Below, in pieces: positions 38,227 through 47,423 of a stretch of 64,000 nucleotides of DNA (position 1 is the first letter of the stretch; each line of letters begins with the position of its first letter). The position numbers and the translations under genes are program-made. This DNA comes from Nocardia sp. MH4 (lineage in GTDB: Bacteria > Actinomycetota > Actinomycetes > Mycobacteriales > Mycobacteriaceae): positions 1 to 64,000 of the forward strand of contig NZ_LPNR01000106.1 of assembly GCF_019266065.1 (NCBI RefSeq), written 5' to 3'. The notes below the pieces were generated by a model that was not told where the DNA came from, did not search any database, and saw nothing but the letters and a program-made list of their open reading frames with translations.

Positions 38227-39519
38227 ATGGAACACACGGATGTCGTCATCGTCGGTTCGGGCTTCGGCGGACTCGCCGCTGCCAAGCAACTGAGCAAGTC
38301 ACGAATCAACTACGTCCTGATCTCGAGCACGCCCGAGCACCTGTTCCAGCCCCTGCTCTACCAGGTGGCCACCGGCGTGCTCGCGCCCGAGGAGATCGCA
38401 CCGCCGATCAAGAACGTACTGCGCCGTCACCCCGAGGCCGACGTCCGGCTCGGCAAGGTCACCGCGATCGACGCCGAGGCCGCCGTGCTCACCTACGAGA
38501 CCGCCGAGGGTACCCGCCAGATCGGCTACGGCTCGCTCATCGCGGCCACCGGCGCCAGCCAGAGCTACTTCGGCCGCGACGACTTCGCCGACAAGACCTT
38601 CTCGCTCAAGACCATCGACGACGCCCAGCGCCTGCGCGACCAGATCGCCTCGGTGTTCGCCGCGGCCGAGAACGCCGACGAGGCGACCCGGCGCAGGCTG
38701 CTCAGCTTCGTCGTCGTCGGCGCGGGCGCGACCGGCGTCGAGGTGGCGGGCCAGATCAAGGAACTGGCCAAACGGCACTTCCACCAGGAGGTCTCGGTGA
38801 CCCTGGTCGAGGGCGCCGGCGCGGTGCTGCCCCCGTTCGGCGGCGGGCTCTCGGAATACGCGAAGCGCTCGCTGACCGACAGTGGCGTCGAGGTGCTGCT
38901 CGGGACCTTCGTCACCGATATCGACGAGGGCAAGGTGACGGTCAAGGACGCCGAGGGCATCGAGCGCGGCATCGCCGCCGAGACCGTGGTGTGGTCGGCC
39001 GGCGTGCAGGCGGGCGGATTCGCGGCACTGCTGGCCGAGGCCACCGGCGCCGAGACCGACCGCGCGGGCCGGCTGCTGATCAACCCCGACCTGACCGTCG
39101 GCGGCCACGCCGACATCTTCGCCATCGGCGACATGACCTCGCTCAACGGCTACCCCGGCCAGTCGCCGGTCGCCATGCAGGAGGGTCGCCACGCCGCCGA
39201 CATCATCCGGCGCAAGAAGGACGCGGGCACGCCGTTCGTCTACTGGGACAAGGGCAGCATGGCGGTGATCAGCCGCTTCAGCGCGGTGGTCAAGCTCAAC
39301 GACCGCATCACGTTCAAGGGCACCATCGCCTGGGCGATGTGGCTGGCCGTGCACCTGATGTACCTGGTCGGCTTCCGCAACCGCTTCGCCGCGGTCGCCT
39401 CGTGGCTGGTGGCCTTCATCGGCACCGCCCGCCCCGGCTTCGCCGACGCGGCCGAGACGAAGGTCGACGCCCGACAGGCCGAGCACCAGCCCGACACGCG
39501 AGAGCACATCGCGGTCTGA
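38227..39519 (+). CDS. ndh: Type II NADH dehydrogenase (NDH-2)
   Basis: A 430-residue membrane-associated flavoprotein passing electrons from NADH to the quinone pool without proton pumping. The FAD site is VVIVGSGFGGLAAAKQL at the start and the NADH site is SFVVVGAGATGVEVAGQI (near 162-180). The second FAD motif is ADIFAIGDMTSLNG, followed by QSPVAMQEGRHAADII. The C-terminal part has hydrophobic membrane-anchoring helices (TIAWAMWLAVHLMYLVGF). ATG at 38227; a GGAG lies 11 bases upstream. Such cells commonly have other NDH genes, so this may be a conditionally used copy, likely controlled by the divergent LysR regulator. Confidence 0.92.
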   Translation: MEHTDVVIVGSGFGGLAAAKQLSKSRINYVLISSTPEHLFQPLLYQVATGVLAPEEIAPPIKNVLRRHPEADVRLGKVTAIDAEAAVLTYETAEGTRQIGYGSLIAATGASQSYFGRDDFADKTFSLKTIDDAQRLRDQIASVFAAAENADEATRRRLLSFVVVGAGATGVEVAGQIKELAKRHFHQEVSVTLVEGAGAVLPPFGGGLSEYAKRSLTDSGVEVLLGTFVTDIDEGKVTVKDAEGIERGIAAETVVWSAGVQAGGFAALLAEATGAETDRAGRLLINPDLTVGGHADIFAIGDMTSLNGYPGQSPVAMQEGRHAADIIRRKKDAGTPFVYWDKGSMAVISRFSAVVKLNDRITFKGTIAWAMWLAVHLMYLVGFRNRFAAVASWLVAFIGTARPGFADAAETKVDARQAEHQPDTREHIAV

Positions 39520-39526
39520 CCGAGAT

Positions 39527-39562
39527 GACAGCGCCCCGTCATCACGATGACGGGGCGCTGTC
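39527..39562. terminator. Bidirectional terminator between ndh and peptide ABC operon
   Basis: A perfect 16-bp stem: 39527-39542 with 39547-39562 (GACAGCGCCCCGTCAT against ATGACGGGGCGCTGTC) and a 4-base loop CACG. It sits in the 61-bp gap between two convergent units, so it can serve both. Confidence 0.82.
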
Positions 39563-39580
39563 GCTGTCGGTCAGCGGCGA

Positions 39581-40351
39581 TCAGCGATGCGAGGCGGCCG
39601 CGAAGGTGGGCACGCTGGCCAGCAACGTGCGCGTATAGGCCGCGGCCGGAGCCTCGTAGATCTGGGCGCAGGGCCCGGATTCGACGAGCTTGCCGTGCCG
39701 CAGCACCGCCACCGCGTCACTGACATGGCGCACCACCGCCAGGTCGTGCGAGATGAACAGCATCGTCAACGCGAGGCGTTCGCGCAGATCGAGCAGCAGA
39801 TTGAGAACTTCTGCCTGCACCGAGCAGTCCAGCGCGGAGGTGATCTCATCGGCGATGATCACCTCCGGTTCCACCGCCAGCGCCCGGGCGATCGCGATCC
39901 GCTGACGCTGGCCGCCGGAGAACTCGTGGGGATAACGCCCTGCTGCGCTGGGATCCAGCGATACCGTCGCCAGCCGTCGCCCGATCGCCTCGGCGTGTAC
40001 GCGCGGATCGGCGCGGGTCGGGTCGATGGCTTCGGCGATGGCCCGCCCGATGGTCATGCGCGGGTTCAACGAGGCGTAGGGATCTTGGGACACCAGTTGC
40101 ACGCGGCGCCGCAACCGGCGCGGTGACTTTCCGGTGAGTGACTGACCGTCGAGGGTGATCCGCCCGGCGGTGGGCGCCACGAGCCCGACCACTGCCTTGG
40201 CGATCGTCGACTTGCCCGAGCCGGATTCGCCGACCAGGCCGAGGGTTCGGCCGGTCGGCACCCGCAGGGTGACCTCGTCGACCACGGTCGTGGCGTGTCG
40301 GCCCGAGCCGTAGGCGATGCTGAGCCCGGTGATCTCGAGTCCTGTGGTCAT
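39581..40351 (-). CDS. Peptide/nickel-type ABC transporter ATP-binding protein (DppF-like)
   Basis: A 256-residue ATPase: Walker A GLVGESGSGKST, Q-loop SQDPYASLNPRMTIG, signature FSGGQRQRIAIARAL, Walker B VIIADEITSALDCSVQAEV. The DPYASLNPR and ALDxSVQAxVL motifs mark the oligopeptide/dipeptide import family. The ATG overlaps the stop of the permease-ATPase fusion by four bases. It is the second ATPase of a heterodimeric importer; last gene of the operon. Confidence 0.92.
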   Translation of the reverse strand: MTTGLEITGLSIAYGSGRHATTVVDEVTLRVPTGRTLGLVGESGSGKSTIAKAVVGLVAPTAGRITLDGQSLTGKSPRRLRRRVQLVSQDPYASLNPRMTIGRAIAEAIDPTRADPRVHAEAIGRRLATVSLDPSAAGRYPHEFSGGQRQRIAIARALAVEPEVIIADEITSALDCSVQAEVLNLLLDLRERLALTMLFISHDLAVVRHVSDAVAVLRHGKLVESGPCAQIYEAPAAAYTRTLLASVPTFAAASHR

Positions 40352-42174
40352 CGCGTGGGAACCTCCTGTGCGGCCTCGACGACATGGCAGGCAACGCCGC
40401 CGATTCGCGGTGGCGGCTCGGCCGCGCAACGTGGCACCGCGAGCGGACACCGTGGCGCGAAGGCACACCCGATCGGCCGGTCGGCGGGTGCGGGCGGGCG
40501 GCCGGGGATGGTCGCCAGCCTGCCTCCGGGCGCGCTGCCGTCGAGGGTCGGGCTGGCCGCGAGCAGGGCGCGCGTGTACGGGTGCCGAGCGCGTCCGGCG
40601 CGCAGTTCCGCAGCGGTCAGCTCCTCGACCACCCGCCCGGAGTACATCACCACCACGCGATGGCAGAGCGTGCCGACCACACCGATGTCGTGGGAGATGA
40701 ACAACATTCCGGTACCGCGGTCATTGATCTCCCGCAGCAGGTCCAGGACCTCCGCCTGCACGGTCACATCGAGTGCGGTCGTCGCCTCGTCGGCGATGAT
40801 CAACCGGGGATCGGGCAGCACCGCAGCGGCGATCATCGCCCGCTGCCGCATTCCGCCCGAGAGCTGGTGGGGATACTGGCCGAGCACTGTCTCCGGCTGC
40901 CGCACATGTACCCGGCGCAGGGCCTCGGTGGCCCGCGCCATAGCCTTGCGTCGTGTCGTCTTGCCGTGCACGCGTAGCACTTCGGTCAGCTGGGTACCGA
41001 TGCGCAGCGCGGGATTGAAGGAAGCGGACGGGTCCTGGTAGACGATGCCGAGCGCGGTCGCCAATCGCGCCGGGTCGCTGTCGGTGCTCGTCAGGTCGAG
41101 CCCGTCCAGATCGAGGCAGGCCGCCCTGATGGTGAGTTCGTCGGGCAACAACCGGGCCACCGCCATCGCCGTCAACGACTTACCCGAGCCCGATTCACCG
41201 ACGAGGCCGACGATCTCGCCCGGCGCCACCCGCAGTGAGACCGAATCGACCAGGCGGACACCACTGTCCAACTCGACGCTGAGGTCGGTGACCGTCAGCA
41301 GTGCGCCGGGCTCGGGAGCTTTCGGGGTGACCGGTGCGGTGACCGCCGGTGCTCGCCGCGGGGCGGTGCGCTCGCGCGGATCGATAGTGGCGGCGAGGCC
41401 GTCACCGATCAGCGAGGCGAACACCCCGGTCACCGTGATCGCGACAGCGGGACCCAGAGCTTCCGCCGGTGTGGTGTAGAGCGAGCGCAGTCCGCCGTTG
41501 AGCAGTGAGCCCCAGTCGAATTGGGGGTTCTGCACACCGAGTCCGAGGAACGACAGACCCGACAGCGCGACCAGCACCTGCGCGTACGCGGAGGAGAACA
41601 GCACTGTCAGCGGTCCGGCGATGTTGGGCAGCAAATGCCTGCTCATCACCCGCGCCGGTGAGACTCCGAGAAGTCTGGCGGTGGAGACGAAGTCGCGCCC
41701 GGCGACCGAGCCGGCGAGGTTGGCGGTGAGCCGTGCGAACGACGGCGAGCCGCCGAGCACGATGGCGATCACCGAGGCGGTCGGACCCGCGCCGAGAATG
41801 GTGGCGATCACCAGCGCCATGATCAGCGTCGGAGCGGTGACCATGATGTCGATGATCCGGAGCCCGACTTCACGGATCCGGGGCCCGGACACCCACACCG
41901 CGGTACCGATCGCGATACCGACGGCAGCGGCGAGCACGGTCGCCACGGTGGTCAACACCACCGTGAGCCGGGTCGCGACCAGGACCCGCGCCAACACATC
42001 GCGCCCGAGTGAGTCCGTCCCGAGCCAGTGCTCGGCGCTGCTCCCGCCGCGCACCGTGTCGGACATGGCGGTGGCGGTGTCGTACAGCAGGGGCGGGGCG
42101 AGGAGGGCGACCAGGACGACGACGGCGAAGCCGACCGCGCCGGCCACCAGGGAGGGATGGGGACGAGGCTTCAT
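40348..42174 (-). CDS. Peptide ABC transporter permease fused to ATP-binding protein (DppC-DppD)
   Basis: A 608-residue fusion. Residues 1-270 are a DppC-type permease: WLGTDSLGRDVLARVLVATR near the start, several membrane spans, and an EAA-like loop ARLLGVSPARVMSRHLLPN. After a short Pro/Ala-rich linker, residues 300-608 are a DppD-type ATPase: GLVGESGSGKSLTAMAV, YQDPSASFNPALRIG, LSGGMRQRAMIAAAV, LIIADEATTALDVTVQAEV, and the C-terminal CAFAPRCPLAVPRC cysteine motif of this family. The fusion locks permease and ATPase together; such fused forms occur in actinobacteria. ATGA overlaps join it to the genes on both sides. Confidence 0.93.
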   Translation of the reverse strand: MKPRPHPSLVAGAVGFAVVVLVALLAPPLLYDTATAMSDTVRGGSSAEHWLGTDSLGRDVLARVLVATRLTVVLTTVATVLAAAVGIAIGTAVWVSGPRIREVGLRIIDIMVTAPTLIMALVIATILGAGPTASVIAIVLGGSPSFARLTANLAGSVAGRDFVSTARLLGVSPARVMSRHLLPNIAGPLTVLFSSAYAQVLVALSGLSFLGLGVQNPQFDWGSLLNGGLRSLYTTPAEALGPAVAITVTGVFASLIGDGLAATIDPRERTAPRRAPAVTAPVTPKAPEPGALLTVTDLSVELDSGVRLVDSVSLRVAPGEIVGLVGESGSGKSLTAMAVARLLPDELTIRAACLDLDGLDLTSTDSDPARLATALGIVYQDPSASFNPALRIGTQLTEVLRVHGKTTRRKAMARATEALRRVHVRQPETVLGQYPHQLSGGMRQRAMIAAAVLPDPRLIIADEATTALDVTVQAEVLDLLREINDRGTGMLFISHDIGVVGTLCHRVVVMYSGRVVEELTAAELRAGRARHPYTRALLAASPTLDGSAPGGRLATIPGRPPAPADRPIGCAFAPRCPLAVPRCAAEPPPRIGGVACHVVEAAQEVPTR

Positions 42175-43112
42175 CGGTTGCCTCCGGCGAGCGAGGAGCG
42201 CGGGTCGAGAATCGCCAGCGCGATGTCGACCAGTAGGTTCAGCACGGCGGCCAGCAGTCCGAGAACCAGGACGCAGCCCTGGATCACCGGGTAGTCGCGC
42301 ACCAGCAACGCGTCGACCACCCGCTGGCCGATGCCTGGCCAGGCGAACACGGTCTCCACGATCACCGTGCCGCCCAGCATCGAGGCCAGGACCAGACCGC
42401 TCAGGGTCATGACGGCAGTGAGCAGGTTGGGCAGTACGTGCCGCAGATACAGCCGTAGCAGGGGCAGCCGTCTACCGCGCGCGGTACGGATGTAGTCCTG
42501 GGACAAGACGTTTCCGGCTTCGCGTCGCACCACCCGTGCCATCACACACAGGCTGGGCAGGCTGATCGCCAGCACCGGCAGGATCAGCGACTGCGCGGTC
42601 TGCGCGCCACCCGCGGGCAACACCCCGAGCATGATCGCGAAGATCACCACCAGCGCCGTACCGACCACGTATTCCGGGACGGCACCGAGCAATCCGGTGG
42701 TCAGGGTGAACGCCCCGTCGGCCCGCCTGCTGTGTCGTGCCGCGACCGCGATGCCGAGTGGCAGCGCGACCGCGAGCACCAGGATCAGCGAGAACACCGC
42801 CAGCTCGGCGGTGAACGGCAGCCGCGTCGCGATCACGTCCGAGACCGCCTCCCTGGTCTGGAACGACCTGCCGAGATCACCCTGGGCCAGCCCCGACACG
42901 TAGTCGGTGAAACGGGTGAGCAGCGGGCGGTCCAGGCCCAGTTCGGCCCGGATCCGGGCGATGTCGGCCTGGGTCGCGTTCTGCCCGGCCAGCGATTCGG
43001 CGGGGTCACCGGGAATGAGCTGGATCATGGCGAAGGTGACTACGACGAGCACCACGGCCACGGCGAGGAGTCCGGCCGCGCGGCGCACCGCGAAGCCGAT
43101 CCACCCTGTCAC
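42171..43112 (-). CDS. Peptide ABC transporter permease (DppB-like)
   Basis: A 313-residue permease with six membrane spans. Family marks: VTFAMIQLIPGDPAESLAG, LGLDRPLLTRFTDYVSGLAQGDLGRSF, and the ATPase-contact loop YIRTARGRRLPLLRLYLRHVLPN; it ends LLVDIALAILDPR. The GTG at 43112 overlaps the stop of the binding-protein gene (GTGA) and gives the standard N-terminus for the family. Confidence 0.92.
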   Translation of the reverse strand: MTGWIGFAVRRAAGLLAVAVVLVVVTFAMIQLIPGDPAESLAGQNATQADIARIRAELGLDRPLLTRFTDYVSGLAQGDLGRSFQTREAVSDVIATRLPFTAELAVFSLILVLAVALPLGIAVAARHSRRADGAFTLTTGLLGAVPEYVVGTALVVIFAIMLGVLPAGGAQTAQSLILPVLAISLPSLCVMARVVRREAGNVLSQDYIRTARGRRLPLLRLYLRHVLPNLLTAVMTLSGLVLASMLGGTVIVETVFAWPGIGQRVVDALLVRDYPVIQGCVLVLGLLAAVLNLLVDIALAILDPRSSLAGGNR

Positions 43113-44644
43113 GCGCCGATCCGCAGGGTGCTGAGGTCGATCTGGCCGTTGGGGATGTGTGCGCGCACACCGTCGGCGAAAACGTAGCGCACGTTCAGCG
43201 TCGACAACGGCACGATGTCGACGGCGCTGAGCAGCCCCGCCTGACCCCGTTGCCAGGCTGCGCATTTGGCCGTCTGGTCGGTGGTGACGACCGCCGCGCG
43301 CAGACCCTCGTCGAAGGCGTCGTTGTGGGTCGCGCCGTAGTTGCGACCCGCCGGCGGTTCGGCACCGGTGAGCAGGTTGGACGCGGTGAGCAGCGTGGTC
43401 GACAGCGACGCCATCACGTTGATGTCCCAGTCCCCGCCGGGTAGCACCGACGAGGCCCAGGTGTTGTTGTCGACATTGACCAGCTTCACCTCGGCTCCGG
43501 CCGCGCGCAGTGCCTCGGCGACATAGGTGTTGCCCGCGCCGTCGGCGATCGCGTTGGTGCCGGTCACCGTGATCTTCTTGCCTGCCAGAACTCGGGTGGC
43601 CGCCGCGAGGTCGTGCCGGGTCAGCAGGGCATCGTCGGTGTTGGCGCAGACATTGGCGGTGTCGTCGACATAGCTCTTCAGCAGGGTTCCCGAGCCGCCG
43701 AGGACCTTGTTGTAGGCCGGAGCCTCCATGGCCTGTCCCACGGCCTTGCGGAACTCCGCGTCGGCGCCCGGCTTGCCCGCGCGCTGGTTGAAGAACAGGA
43801 AGTTGCGGACCATCGGCGCGGTCTCGGTGTCGAAGCCCTGTGCCAATCGGGTCCCGTCGGGACCGGTGAAGCCGGCGAAGTCGAGCTGACCGGTCTGCAG
43901 GAGATTGGCCGCGGCGGATTCGCTCTTGACGATGCTGAGCTCGAGCGTGGCGGGGGAGCGGCCCGCCCGGTCGGCGGCGAAAGCGGGAAACGCGTCGAAA
44001 CCCTCGCGCAGGGAGGCGATGTAGCGGGAGCCGCGTTCACTCGCTGTCAGGACGTAGGGGCCGGTGCCTGCGCCGACCACCGAACCGGTGGCCAGGCCGG
44101 TGGGGTCGTCCAGACCGGGCTGACAGATGATGCCCGAGTTGACCAAGCCCAGCGAGGGGAGCAACTCCGTCCAGGGCGTAGCCATGCGTACCGAGACGGT
44201 GCCGGCCGCGTCGTCGCCGGTGATGGTGGTCTTGTCGCCGCCATTGGCCGGGCCGAACGTGTACGCCGCGCCTGGAGCCGTCTTGCGGAAGTACTCCAGC
44301 GATGCGGCGACCTGGCGCGCGGTGAGCGGGCTCCCGTCCGAGCAGGTCAGGCCCTGCTGCAAGGTGAAGGTGGCTTGCGTCGCGGTGACGTCCCACGACG
44401 CGGCCAGGCGCGGGACGACGACGTTGTCGTCGTCGAGGCCGACCAGCGTCGAGTAGAGCAGCCGGTCGACGGCGTACTCGGAGGATCCGGCCGCCCGTGC
44501 GGGATCGAAGCTACCGACGTCGGAGGTCAGCGCCAGGCGCACCGTCCCGCCGGACGCGCCGCCCCGATCGGCGGTCTGCGATGTCGTGCACGCGGCGAGT
44601 GTCGCGACCGCCGCGACACACGCTGCGAAGAGGGGGCGTTTCAT
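43109..44644 (-). CDS. Peptide ABC transporter substrate-binding lipoprotein (SBP family 5)
   Basis: A 511-residue exported lipoprotein. The signal ends LAACTT. The mature protein has family-5 features: LTSDVGSFDPARAAGSSEYAVDRLLYSTLVGLDDDN, SWDVTATQATFTLQQGLTCSDGSPLTARQVAASLEYF, GTGPYVL and FNQRAGKPGADAEFRKAVGQAM. It should deliver peptides or similar compounds to the fused importer. AAGGAG lies just before the ATG. First gene of a four-gene operon; a 187-bp gap (44645-44831) without a gene separates it from the AsnC-type regulator and must hold the operon promoter. Confidence 0.93.
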   Translation of the reverse strand: MKRPLFAACVAAVATLAACTTSQTADRGGASGGTVRLALTSDVGSFDPARAAGSSEYAVDRLLYSTLVGLDDDNVVVPRLAASWDVTATQATFTLQQGLTCSDGSPLTARQVAASLEYFRKTAPGAAYTFGPANGGDKTTITGDDAAGTVSVRMATPWTELLPSLGLVNSGIICQPGLDDPTGLATGSVVGAGTGPYVLTASERGSRYIASLREGFDAFPAFAADRAGRSPATLELSIVKSESAAANLLQTGQLDFAGFTGPDGTRLAQGFDTETAPMVRNFLFFNQRAGKPGADAEFRKAVGQAMEAPAYNKVLGGSGTLLKSYVDDTANVCANTDDALLTRHDLAAATRVLAGKKITVTGTNAIADGAGNTYVAEALRAAGAEVKLVNVDNNTWASSVLPGGDWDINVMASLSTTLLTASNLLTGAEPPAGRNYGATHNDAFDEGLRAAVVTTDQTAKCAAWQRGQAGLLSAVDIVPLSTLNVRYVFADGVRAHIPNGQIDLSTLRIGA

Positions 44645-44831
44645 GCGAACTCCTTGATGCGTGAGGTGACATCAAGGAAGCAGCGTCGCTGCCGAACGCC
44701 GGACTATCGCAAATGTCGGCCATTGCGGGCGCGCTGGTGCCGAATACGGGCGGAGAAGGTTGTTTTGCCGAGGATAATCGCCACCGGCGGGGCCCGGCTC
44801 GCGCTGCGCGCCGGCGGCGGGCCGCCGGGTT

Positions 44832-45926
44832 CTATCGATCGGTGGGTGAGTCGGCCGCCGTGGCGCGCGTGCGCAGGGCATCGACGAGCGCGTCCTCGGC
44901 TCCGGAAGCCGTGCGGTCCGCCCAGCGACCGATCGGAATGTGGCGCAGGTAGCGCCCGTGGGGGTCGAGCAGGGTAGCGCCGATCTTCAGCGGCCACAGC
45001 GCCATCGACCGATCGGCGATGGCGAGGTCCGGCATGGCTTCGGTGAGCCGCGCCTCGAAGGCGGGCATATCGGCCATCGTGCGCAGCCAGACGTTGAAGA
45101 TCAGATTGCGCGGCCCGGTCATCGAGTAGCACATGCGGGTCTCGCGCATCGCCGCGATCGCGTGGCCGATCTCGGCGGCCCGCGCCAGCGGCGTTGCGGC
45201 CCAGAAGGTGACGCTGAGCGGCCAGCCCGACGCGAACCGCGCCACTTCGCAGCGATAGGCGATGGCGTTGTCGTGGTCGAGTCGCGCCAGTCGCCTGCGC
45301 ACGGTGGTCGGGCTCATCCCGGTGCGCTCGGCCAGAGTGGTGACCGACTGCCTGCAGTCGCGACTGAGTTCGGTCACCAGCGGGATGTCGGCGGCGTGGA
45401 TGGAGCCGTAACCGGGCGTGCGGCGCTGGGTCTGCGCCGACAACGCGGTGTGGGCCATCCGGGTCCGATCGAGCCGCCAGCGGCTGCCCTCGGTGAACGA
45501 GGTGGTCACCACCTGCGAGCGGGTGGTGACCACACCGGCGAGGGCGCCGAGCCGGAAGGTGACATAGCGGGCCAGGGACGCGTGGTCGAAGAAGGCCGCG
45601 GTGATCATCAGGTCGCGCGCGCCCGTGGTGAGTTCGACGGTCACCAGGTTCACATCGAGGGCGAGTTCGGCCGCTACTTCATGCAGACGTCCTGGAGCAC
45701 AGTCGATTTCGATGACGGCGAGGATCGGCGACACGCCGTCGATGCTGAGCGGATAGCAGGTGAGCCAGGCCAGGCCCTCGCTGTGCAGCCGCGCCCAGCG
45801 GCGTGCCGCGGTGGAGCCGTCGATGCCGAGGGCACGTCCGATCTGCTGCCACTGTGCCCGCGGCGCCACCTGTAGGGCCGCCACCAATTCGTAGTCGAGC
45901 TCGTCCAGCGTGGCGGAATTCTGCAT
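44832..45926 (-). CDS. AsnC/Lrp-type regulator with two helix-turn-helix/ligand units
   Basis: A 364-residue regulator about twice the usual Lrp length. The first HTH (LDELDYELVAALQVAPRAQW, GSTAARRWARLHSEGLAWL) is followed by a ligand-domain-like half. The second HTH (LVTELSRDCRQSVTTLAERTGMSPTTVRRRLARLDHDNAI) is followed by another RAM-like half ending in LRHIPIGRW. Such double Lrp proteins occur in actinobacteria. The operon for peptide import lies downstream and the M20 hydrolase gene is divergent, so it probably controls one or both in response to an amino acid. ATG at 45926 has AAAGG upstream. Confidence 0.85.
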   Translation of the reverse strand: MQNSATLDELDYELVAALQVAPRAQWQQIGRALGIDGSTAARRWARLHSEGLAWLTCYPLSIDGVSPILAVIEIDCAPGRLHEVAAELALDVNLVTVELTTGARDLMITAAFFDHASLARYVTFRLGALAGVVTTRSQVVTTSFTEGSRWRLDRTRMAHTALSAQTQRRTPGYGSIHAADIPLVTELSRDCRQSVTTLAERTGMSPTTVRRRLARLDHDNAIAYRCEVARFASGWPLSVTFWAATPLARAAEIGHAIAAMRETRMCYSMTGPRNLIFNVWLRTMADMPAFEARLTEAMPDLAIADRSMALWPLKIGATLLDPHGRYLRHIPIGRWADRTASGAEDALVDALRTRATAADSPTDR

Positions 45927-46025
45927 AGTTGGGCCTTTCAACGGCGAGATCCGGCAAATTGTATCGGTCCGGCGACTCGATCGGCACCGTGAAGTGGCCC
46001 AGCCCTTCCATCCGAGGAGCCCACC

Positions 46026-47327
46026 GTGGTGAACGAACTCAGCGCGCTATCGACCCCGTCCCCCCTCGCCGGGCTCGGTCGAACGATCGTCCCGGCGACC
46101 ACCGAGGACCCCTGGCAGCGGGTGTACCGGCAGTTGCACGCCCATCCGGAACTGTCGGGCAGGGAATTCGCCACCGCGAGCCTGGTAGCCGAACAGCTGC
46201 GCGCGCTGCCGGGCTGGGAGGTCACCGAACGGGTCGGCGGCACCGGGGTGGTCGGGGTCCTGCGGGGCGGGCCGGGCCCGGTCGTGTGGATGCGGGCCGA
46301 TATGGACGCTCTGCCGGTGCACGAGGACACCGGACTGGACTACGCCTCGACCGTGTCCGGTGTCATGCACGCATGCGGACACGACATGCACGTGGCCGCG
46401 TTGCTCGGTGTCTGCGCCGAATTGGCCGCCGGCGATACCGTCACCGGTACCGTCGTCGCGATCTTCCAGCCCGCGGAGGAAACCGGCGCGGGTGCGGCCG
46501 GCATGTTGAACGACGGTCTGCTGGAGCGCTTTCCACGCCCGGATATCTGTCTCGGGCAGCACGTCGGGCCGACCCCGGCCGGACTGGTCCTCACCCGCAG
46601 CGACACCCTGATGGCGGCATCGGACTCGGTGCGGGTGCGGCTGGCGGGCATCGGCGGACACGGGTCGAGTCCGCATCTGGCCGTGAATCCGCTGACCATG
46701 GCCGCCTCGCTCGTCCTGCGCTTGGACGGCCTGGTCGCGCGTCAGGCGGCCGTAGGGTCGAGTCCGGTACTCACCGCGGGTTCGTTGCACGTGGGCACGC
46801 GGCCGAACATCATTGCCGAGAACGCCGAACTCCTGCTCACTCTGCGCACGTTCTCCGAGCGTTCCCGCGCGCAGATGATGGAGGCGATCCGGCGGGTCGT
46901 CGCGGCCGAGGCCGCGGCGGCGGGTACCGCCATCGCGCCGGAGGTCGAGTTCTACGACCACTTCCCGATGACGGTGAACACTGTGGGCGCCACCGAGCGG
47001 GTGATGGCCGAACTCGGCGCGACCGGGTTGGCTGTGCTGCCCTTGAGGAACCCGCTCAGCGGCAGTGAGGACTTCGGTCTCCTCGGCACGGCGGCAGGCT
47101 GTCCGTCGGTGTTCTGGAACATCGGTGGCTTCGGCCCCGATCGCTTCGGCCCCGACGACGCGGCGTATATGCTGGCCGAAGGCACGGTACCGCCGCATTT
47201 CCCGGTCAATCACTCCTCGCGTTTCGCCCCCGATCCGGCGGTGACGCTGCCCGCCGCGATCGCCGCGATGGGCGCTGCCGTACGGGCGGAACTGGGTATC
47301 GGCGAATGTTGTGCGGCCGTGAAATGA
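46026..47327 (+). CDS. M20 family amidohydrolase/peptidase
   Basis: A 433-residue cytoplasmic metallohydrolase of the aminoacylase/hippurate hydrolase/IAA-amino acid hydrolase group. Metal and catalytic motifs: WMRADMDALPV, HACGHDMHVAALLG, IFQPAEETGAGA, and SGSEDFGLL near the end, with the dimerisation domain about 190-300 (GGHGSSPH). It should cleave N-acyl amino acids or small peptides. Divergent from the AsnC-type regulator and next to a peptide importer, it would process imported substrate. GAGGAG stands seven bases before the GTG at 46026; a second GTG follows directly. Confidence 0.9.
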   Translation: MVNELSALSTPSPLAGLGRTIVPATTEDPWQRVYRQLHAHPELSGREFATASLVAEQLRALPGWEVTERVGGTGVVGVLRGGPGPVVWMRADMDALPVHEDTGLDYASTVSGVMHACGHDMHVAALLGVCAELAAGDTVTGTVVAIFQPAEETGAGAAGMLNDGLLERFPRPDICLGQHVGPTPAGLVLTRSDTLMAASDSVRVRLAGIGGHGSSPHLAVNPLTMAASLVLRLDGLVARQAAVGSSPVLTAGSLHVGTRPNIIAENAELLLTLRTFSERSRAQMMEAIRRVVAAEAAAAGTAIAPEVEFYDHFPMTVNTVGATERVMAELGATGLAVLPLRNPLSGSEDFGLLGTAAGCPSVFWNIGGFGPDRFGPDDAAYMLAEGTVPPHFPVNHSSRFAPDPAVTLPAAIAAMGAAVRAELGIGECCAAVK

Positions 47328-47363
47328 ACGCTCGGTGTGACCCCCATCTCGTTCACCGAACGG

Positions 47364-47398
47364 GCATCGACACGACACCGATGTGTCGCCCCGATGCC
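47364..47398 (+). terminator. Putative terminator after the M20 gene
   Basis: GGCATCG (47364-47370) pairs with CGATGCC (47392-47398), with an inner ACAC/GTGT pairing. It lies 36 bases beyond the M20 stop and ahead of the acyltransferase pair. No T tract. Confidence 0.4.
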
Positions 47399-47423
47399 AG
47401 CTCGGACTGGCTTCATCAGCGGT

